Part shown: positions 58,446 through 64,000 of the stretch, in pieces
Layout: each line of letters opens with the position of its first letter
Position numbering within the stretch: position 1 is the first letter of the stretch
Assembly (NCBI GenBank): GCA_037783415.1
Contig: JAZGTN010000015.1
Span: 3,038,001 to 3,102,000 of the forward strand
Length of the DNA stretch: 64,000 bases
Reading direction: 5' to 3'
Source: Leptasterias polaris
Taxonomy: Eukaryota > Echinodermata > Asteroidea > Forcipulatida > Asteriidae
Notes under the pieces: model-generated
What the model was told of the DNA's origin: nothing
Database searches by the model: none
What the model saw: the letters and a program-made list of their open reading frames with translations, nothing else
Program-made: the position numbers and the translations under genes

Positions 58446-60539
58446 AATGTCAAAGAGCTGCCTAATCACGGTTATTTTCGCTTAGCAGTTGGCCTTTTCA
58501 GGAGACAGTAAAAACAAGTGTTTCACTTATCTACTGGCACATTAGCAGTTTTTCCCAGTGGTTGATATTTTTGGTTAAGTACCTGAAACCACCAAAAACA
58601 GTTTAAACATGGTGAATACTGACAATAATTTCCGTTTATTAAAATTATTTCTTTAATTACTCTCAAATTTCATTCTAAACTGGACGGAAAGGCAAGCGAC
58701 TTTCTCCGTCCATTTTTGACGGAAATTTGAGGTTTAATAGATGTTGAATTTAAGGTTGTTTTTTATATAGTTTTTTAAAATAATAAGCTCAAAATAATTT
58801 TCAAATAACTACAACCACTGGGAAAAACTACTAACGTGATGGATGCAAAGTGTTACCCTTTCTGTGTTTCCTTTCAAAAGAGATAATTCAGACACTTGGC
58901 TATGCAAGGCATCTTTGAATGACTAATGAATGACTATTATTATTATTATTATTAATAACGTATTATTATTTCTGCCGACTCTCCACTATTCATGAAATGA
59001 TTAATATGTATATACTGTACCCTATCAGGGCTTAAATTTTGGGGAAAACACACAGGAATGCAGGGCTTCTAATACACATACATGTAGTCACTGGACCAGA
59101 TTTACTTTTACAAGACCAGAATTGAAAAGAGAAAAAAGAAATTCCTATACAGTTAAAATTTGAACTAATTTATTTTAAACAAGCACTGATCTCTAACTCA
59201 CATTTTTCATTCGTCAATACTCAACAGAAATAAAAAATATTTATCAGACTGAAATTAAAAATTTTAACAAAAACACCAGACCACCGAACTTGTCCAGTTT
59301 TACTGGCCCGATGCTAAAATAAATCATTGGCCTCGGGCCTGCCGTCAAGTGTAAATTTACGCCACCACAAGACCAAAATTACATGCTCCACACAACATAT
59401 TCTCTGTTTCTCTAGCATAACCAAAGTTTGAGGTTTTCAATCGATTAATAGAAATGAGACATCATTAGTGCCAGCCTATTTCATCCCGTGCGGTACGAGA
59501 ACCATTTATCAGTGGTTGAAAACACAGCTCACAATAATGATCAACAACGTACACATACTGCACACAAGAAGTCAAAAGTTTGACTCTAATGGTCATTATA
59601 GCGCCACTGTCCTACAAATGTAATTATTTATTGACAGTGAACATCAAACAGGTGTTCTCCAGAAGCACGATCCGGAAACCTCAAGTTCCCATGAAAAAAA
59701 AAAGAGAGAGAAAAAGCACAGCGTCTGTCGGGCATAGGGTACACCTTCTTGAGCCCCCAGATGCATTGAGCTTCTAGGGTCCTTGGGAAGAGTGTTTAAT
59801 AACCCAAGTGTTCTCGCTGTGCTCATGTAGCGTGGTGTGAAAAAGAGGCAGGTGAATATGAGTGGTAAACAGGTGGATGCGCCAATTGGAATTGGAACGC
59901 ACACAGAAAGTCCAGGGCAATTAACTGGAGGGTGACGTGTGTCTCTCCCGCAACACGCATGCCGTGTTGTTTGCACTGCTCTCAAACATAATTTCTCTCT
60001 TGCTGGCGTGATAGCTTTCTAAACAGCCATTTATTTTCTTCTCAAATACAAAATGGATGCTACTAGCAGAACCTCAAATACAAGTGGTTGTTTGGTAGCC
60101 TCCTTTTTAACATGTTAGGCAAACAAATCTAATGACCACAGACACGTTTTGCTTCTAAAGAAGACAGCTAAAATATTGCACGTACTACAATACATGTAGC
60201 ACTTGTATAGACCTACTGTTCAGTGGCATAACCTCTCGAGACATTTTCGTTGGGTTTGGGCGGGTTTTTTTTTTGGGGGGGGTGACTTTGTTCTTTACAA
60301 AGAGAAACCATCTGCAAGAAATGCAAGACATATATAAAAATACTGTTAACTAGACTAAATTTGCTGAACCATACATGTGGTACGCATTTTTCAAGACAGT
60401 CTAGTCTTGTATTTATAAAGGAAATACAAGACAGATGTCTATATTTTGAAAAGCAATTTACATATGAGGCTACAAGGATTTTTCTATTGGGGGAGTTGGG
60501 GAGGAGGACAAGATGGGACAGGGTCTGCCCTTAATTTTG

Positions 60540-61260
60540 TGTCACTGGCCATCAGGACCTGGTTTACGCACCGGCCGAATACTGTGCCCCAGTCTGGAGT
60601 GCAAGCTCGCATACACCAAAGCTGGACACGGAACTAAACGCCTCCATGAGACTGGTCAGCGGGACAGTCAAATCAACACCCACACCCAGTCTTCCAGTAC
60701 TTGCCAACATACCACCACCCCACATTCGACGTGAAGCGCTCATCGCTAAGACAGCTTGGAGAGCTGCAACTGACACCAATCATCTCCTACATAGAGCTGT
60801 GACAGGTAATCCTTTGCCAACTCGGCTCCCATCCCGGTCTCCTTTCTCTATGAGGGCTCGTACTTACCTTGGGATCCAGGATATCCCAAAAACTAGACCT
60901 CGCCGCAAAACTGCTGCTGAGCTACTCATCCAAAAGGAATGGTCTTCAGAGTGGGAAAATGACGATAACATCCTTAAAGATCTCCGGTCACCTACTGTAG
61001 TACCAGCTGGTTTCAACCTACCCAGAAAGAGCTGGTGTCGACTAAACCTACTCCTCACAGGCCACGGGCGCACTGGACACATGCTACACAAGTGGCATAT
61101 GAAGCCAACACCTGGGTGCGACTGTGGGGCTGCTGACCAGACCGCAAGTCACATTGTCAACGAGTGCCCCATTAGAATACTGGATGGTGGCATCGTTCGT
61201 CTGGCCAGCTGTGATCCAACTGCTACACAATGGCTGCTGGACTTGGACCTCGACATTTGA
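60540..61260 (+). pseudogene. 5'-truncated LINE reverse-transcriptase ORF, C-terminal about 230 codons
   Basis: Reads APAEYCAPVWSASSHTPKLD, then MRLVSGTVKSTPTPSLPVLA and NIPPPHIRREAL, and ends with a Cys/His motif CDCGAADQTASHIVNECP and a stop at 61258-61260. This is the tail of a non-LTR retrotransposon ORF2 behind the polymerase domain; the CX1CX8H-like motif is typical. Upstream of about 60550 the frame is lost, so the copy is truncated and probably inactive, though the tail itself is uninterrupted for over 200 codons. Confidence 0.85.
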
Positions 61261-61469
61261 CATCTGATTCGTTGTTGCATACGAGAGAAGAAGAAGGACC
61301 AGTTAGCTTGTCATTTCACTAGTCCACCAGCTGTTTAAACTAGTCCATATTTTAAATTTAACAAGGATGTGTTTCAAAACTGAACTACTGTAGCCAGTCA
61401 GCAATTGAATTTTGACTGCCCCTCATGTGTTTCAACTGGCATTTGGCCAGCGGACTACTGTTAAACGCA

Positions 61470-61770
61470 AGGTACACCTTTGGTAATTACTTCAAAAATG
61501 AATGACCATAAAAAAATCTTAGTTAGTACAGGGCACTGGAGAGCTGTTGATATTATAAAACATTGTTAGAAACAACACCCTTTGAAGTAATGTACATATG
61601 TAGTTTTAGAGAAGGAAGTAATTTTTTACCAAAAGATTTTGAATCTGAGAAAGGCTTCAGGCATGCAAAGCCCTTCTTAGGCATCTGAAAGCACACAATT
61701 GTTAGCAACGAGGATGATTATTTTCTCTCATTATTTTCTTGCAACTTTAATGACAAATTGAGCCCAAATT
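61470..61770. repeat. Half-copy of the TTTGGTAAT TIR family, copy 2
   Basis: ACACCTTTGGTAATTACTTC, AATGACCATAAAAAAATC and GAATCTGAGAAAGGCTTC parallel 44998-45300. Confidence 0.6.
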
Positions 61771-62401
61771 TTCACAGATTTGTTATTTTATAAAAAAATA
61801 TGTCATTCAATAATTCATTCTCTTATTCACAGTTCTCCATTAGGAAGTATGGCTGCATCAGCGCCATGCTTAATTGGGAATACAGTGAGAAAAATAACAG
61901 AAGTGAAATTAGGTTTGTTTGCTCTTTTCACTTTCTCAATGCTTTTATGTTGCCAAGACATAAATTATGCATGAATGATGCGTTTTATCAGGTATAATGG
62001 AAAATTCTGGGGAAATGGATGGAAAATCAGAAACCAAAAGGCCTTTTTTCAAAACATTTATTTTGACAGATAAATAGTTCCATGCCGCTAGATCCATGCC
62101 GCTAAAATTCCGTGGGCCTTTTTTCCCCCATAAACAAAAGTGTTTGTTTTTCTGGCCTGGATTGTTAAAAGAATTTATTTTATGTCTCGAGGGTTCTCCA
62201 TCCCTGCCCTTCATGTCTATGTCTCTCTACTTCTTGGACTGTTGGGCAATTCCACACTAATCATGCTAATGGACACTAGAGGACACAAAAGTGAAAGCGA
62301 GGAGGACACGGGATTCATGTACAAGTAGTAACAAAATGAAGTACGTTTACTGTATGTTGTCATGTATTTTTGTCTGTGTACATTCACTTCAGCACATAAG
62401 A

Positions 62402-62565
62402 ATACACAGATCCATTAAGCCCCGCCCATTTCTCATTGACCAATCACAGCCACGAAATCTGATCACCATTTGAGCCGTTTGGTGATCTTTGCTCTAATGG
62501 TGATCAGGTTTCGTGGCTGTGATTGGTCAACTCGTAAGGAGGTAGGGCTTAATGGATTGGTCTAT
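62402..62565. mobile_element. 164-bp hairpin element, copy B
   Basis: Same length as 6834-6997 with about three substitutions by eye (ACAGATCC for ACCGATCC, GCCACG for GCCGCG, GGTAGG for GGCAGG). The inverted halves are intact. Confidence 0.88.
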
Positions 62566-63384
62566 TGTGAATGAGACAAAAAGAGTAAGAAACTGAAGGA
62601 GAAAAATCTTCAAGATTTATGTGTGTAACAAGGACAGACATTTATGTTATCATTTGGTAGGTTAGTATACTAAAATAAATTGCCATTGGTTGAAAAAATA
62701 TTTTATGAAAGAAACCATTTGGAATGACATAGTTCGTTCACCCTTTATTTGACATATTGTAAATGTAGGAAGGCTTGAAATGCTAAAATACCACTGCAAG
62801 GAGATTTTGTCTTTGTTGGTGTGCTGGTTGCATGGGTAAAATGACCAAGGTGTGACCGTTGTCATGTAATGTACATGTAGGTTTCCCCCTTTAAATTGTT
62901 TTTCCTTTGGTTTAATTATCAGATATGAGGAACAATATGGGAGCATAATTGGGGGGTTAATTACATTAATTAGATGTGTATATAAATTTCCACACATGTA
63001 TGACTTAATGTCATTTGAAAACATTCACGCCCCTTATGGTTTTATTGAAGTAAACTGACATCATTACAAGGTTTTTCCCTCTAACCAATACACAAAATCT
63101 GTCTCTGTAAAATGTGTTTCACATTAAAAAGACACATACAAAAATGTGCATTGACTTCCCAAGTGAAATAAGCATTTTTATTTTATGTAGGAGTTGAAGT
63201 CTACAATGGTAATGAGTAATGATGGATTTGGTCATGTATCCCAGTAACCGTGTACTCTGCACAACCCTGAGTATCATTAAACACTATGGTGCAAATGTTT
63301 CACAGGTTTTATGCAGTTCGCAATACGTGTGTTATGGTTACTGCTGTATTGTAAATGGTATTTCATCCATGCTTTGATTTTTTA

Positions 63385-63570
63385 TTGGTTGCATATTGCG
63401 CCACAGCACCTTGTAAACCATTACATGGTGCTATGCAAAGGAACAGGTCTCATACTTCAACACGTAACACCACATACCTTGTAGGAAAAATACTGAGCAC
63501 TTTGAGACACCCATCGGGAGTATAAAGCGCTATATACATTAAGAACTGCGTATTATTATTATTATTTGTG
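63385..63570 (+). mobile_element. SINE family B, tail-only fragment
   Basis: GGTTGCATATTGCGCCACAG, GCACCTTGTAAACCATTACA and CATCGGGAGTATAAAGCGCT, then a TATTATTATTATTATT tail. It matches 33030-33215 closely. Being 5'-truncated is normal for SINEs moved by a LINE. Confidence 0.8.
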
Positions 63571-64000
63571 AGCCACTGTAGTTACACTTACAATTAAAGG
63601 TATTTTAAGACCTAACAACAAAATATATTTGTTCCCTGTAAGCAGACCGACTCTTAAAAAACCTGCCGGCTGTTCATTATTTTAAATAATAATGTAGCTT
63701 TATTTAAGTATACATTTTTTCATTTTTACGCTTTTAAAAATTATATTTGATCAATTTGATTCCATAAAAATGTAAGAATTCTTTCATATCTTATCCTATA
63801 AAATAAGTAATTTACAAATTACTGGCAGATGTATGTTGTTAATTTCTTCTGGGTCAATGAACTTTATTTTGGTATGCACATTTATGTAAATTGTTTTTCC
63901 TAAATTAATTTAACTTCTTATCTACCAACCTTCTTTTTGTCCCAACATATTACAAGAAACTTTTGTTGTTGATAGGTTTAATTTAATTCTATTTCATTTC

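Larger units (their letters stand above)
58025..64000. other. 5' flank of ANKRD55 and intergenic DNA
   Basis: The ANKRD55 promoter and any 5' UTR exon should lie here, but no TATA box or first-exon donor stands out. Repeats include a decayed TIR copy (58253-58445), an unclassified repeat (59095-59340), a LINE fragment (60540-61260), a half-copy TIR element (61470-61770), a 164-bp hairpin element (62402-62565) and a SINE tail (63385-63570). No other gene is recognised. Confidence 0.6.

Overview
This is animal genomic DNA. It is AT-rich, has spliced GT-AG genes with multi-kilobase introns, many tRNA-derived SINEs, many short terminal-inverted-repeat (TIR) elements, LINE relics and long G homopolymers. 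The gene content (an ANKRD55 orthologue and a HOPX-type homeobox gene) places it in a bilaterian, and the style of the SINEs fits a marine invertebrate deuterostome. An echinoderm is my best guess, but that is inference. All three protein genes that I can support lie on the minus strand.

Layout from left to right. (1) 1-1589: the start of a large acidic open frame of 529 codons that runs off the left edge. It carries three copies of an amphipathic-helix repeat that resembles the RII-binding helix of A-kinase anchoring proteins. (2) 5701-11463: a two-exon HOPX-like homeobox gene of 121 aa. Its 5.4 kb intron holds a 645-bp TIR element with a 4-bp target duplication, a 164-bp hairpin element and a roughly 0.8-kb SacI-site minisatellite. 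(3) 17959-57944: the ANKRD55 orthologue, with twelve coding exons, a CDS of 2298 nt, 765 aa and nine ankyrin repeats. It was rebuilt from splice sites whose phases all agree. (4) 57945-64000: 5' flank and intergenic DNA with a second copy of the 164-bp hairpin element and a 5'-truncated LINE.

Most of the rest is intron or intergenic DNA filled with repeats, and several layers of nesting can be read. A SINE at 46.7 kb is split by a 1.7-kb TIR element that contains its own smaller inverted repeat. A SINE at 27.6-28.1 kb is split by a 256-bp hAT-like element. A hairpin element at 45.5-46.5 kb contains a LINE relic. Intron 6 of ANKRD55 carries a decayed copy of part of exon 7. Two near-perfect palindromes (20427-20488 and 38343-38406) and a run of 49 G residues (41023-41071) are structurally notable.

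The strongest biological points are two. The HOPX-like protein keeps a canonical homeodomain recognition helix, including Asn51, which vertebrate HOPX has lost. The left-edge protein has a three-copy AKAP-like helix and no family that I recognise. The three genes need not work together: ANKRD55 is linked to intraflagellar transport and cilia, HOPX to transcriptional control, and the third is unassigned. I saw no CRISPR array, rRNA or convincing intact tRNA gene.
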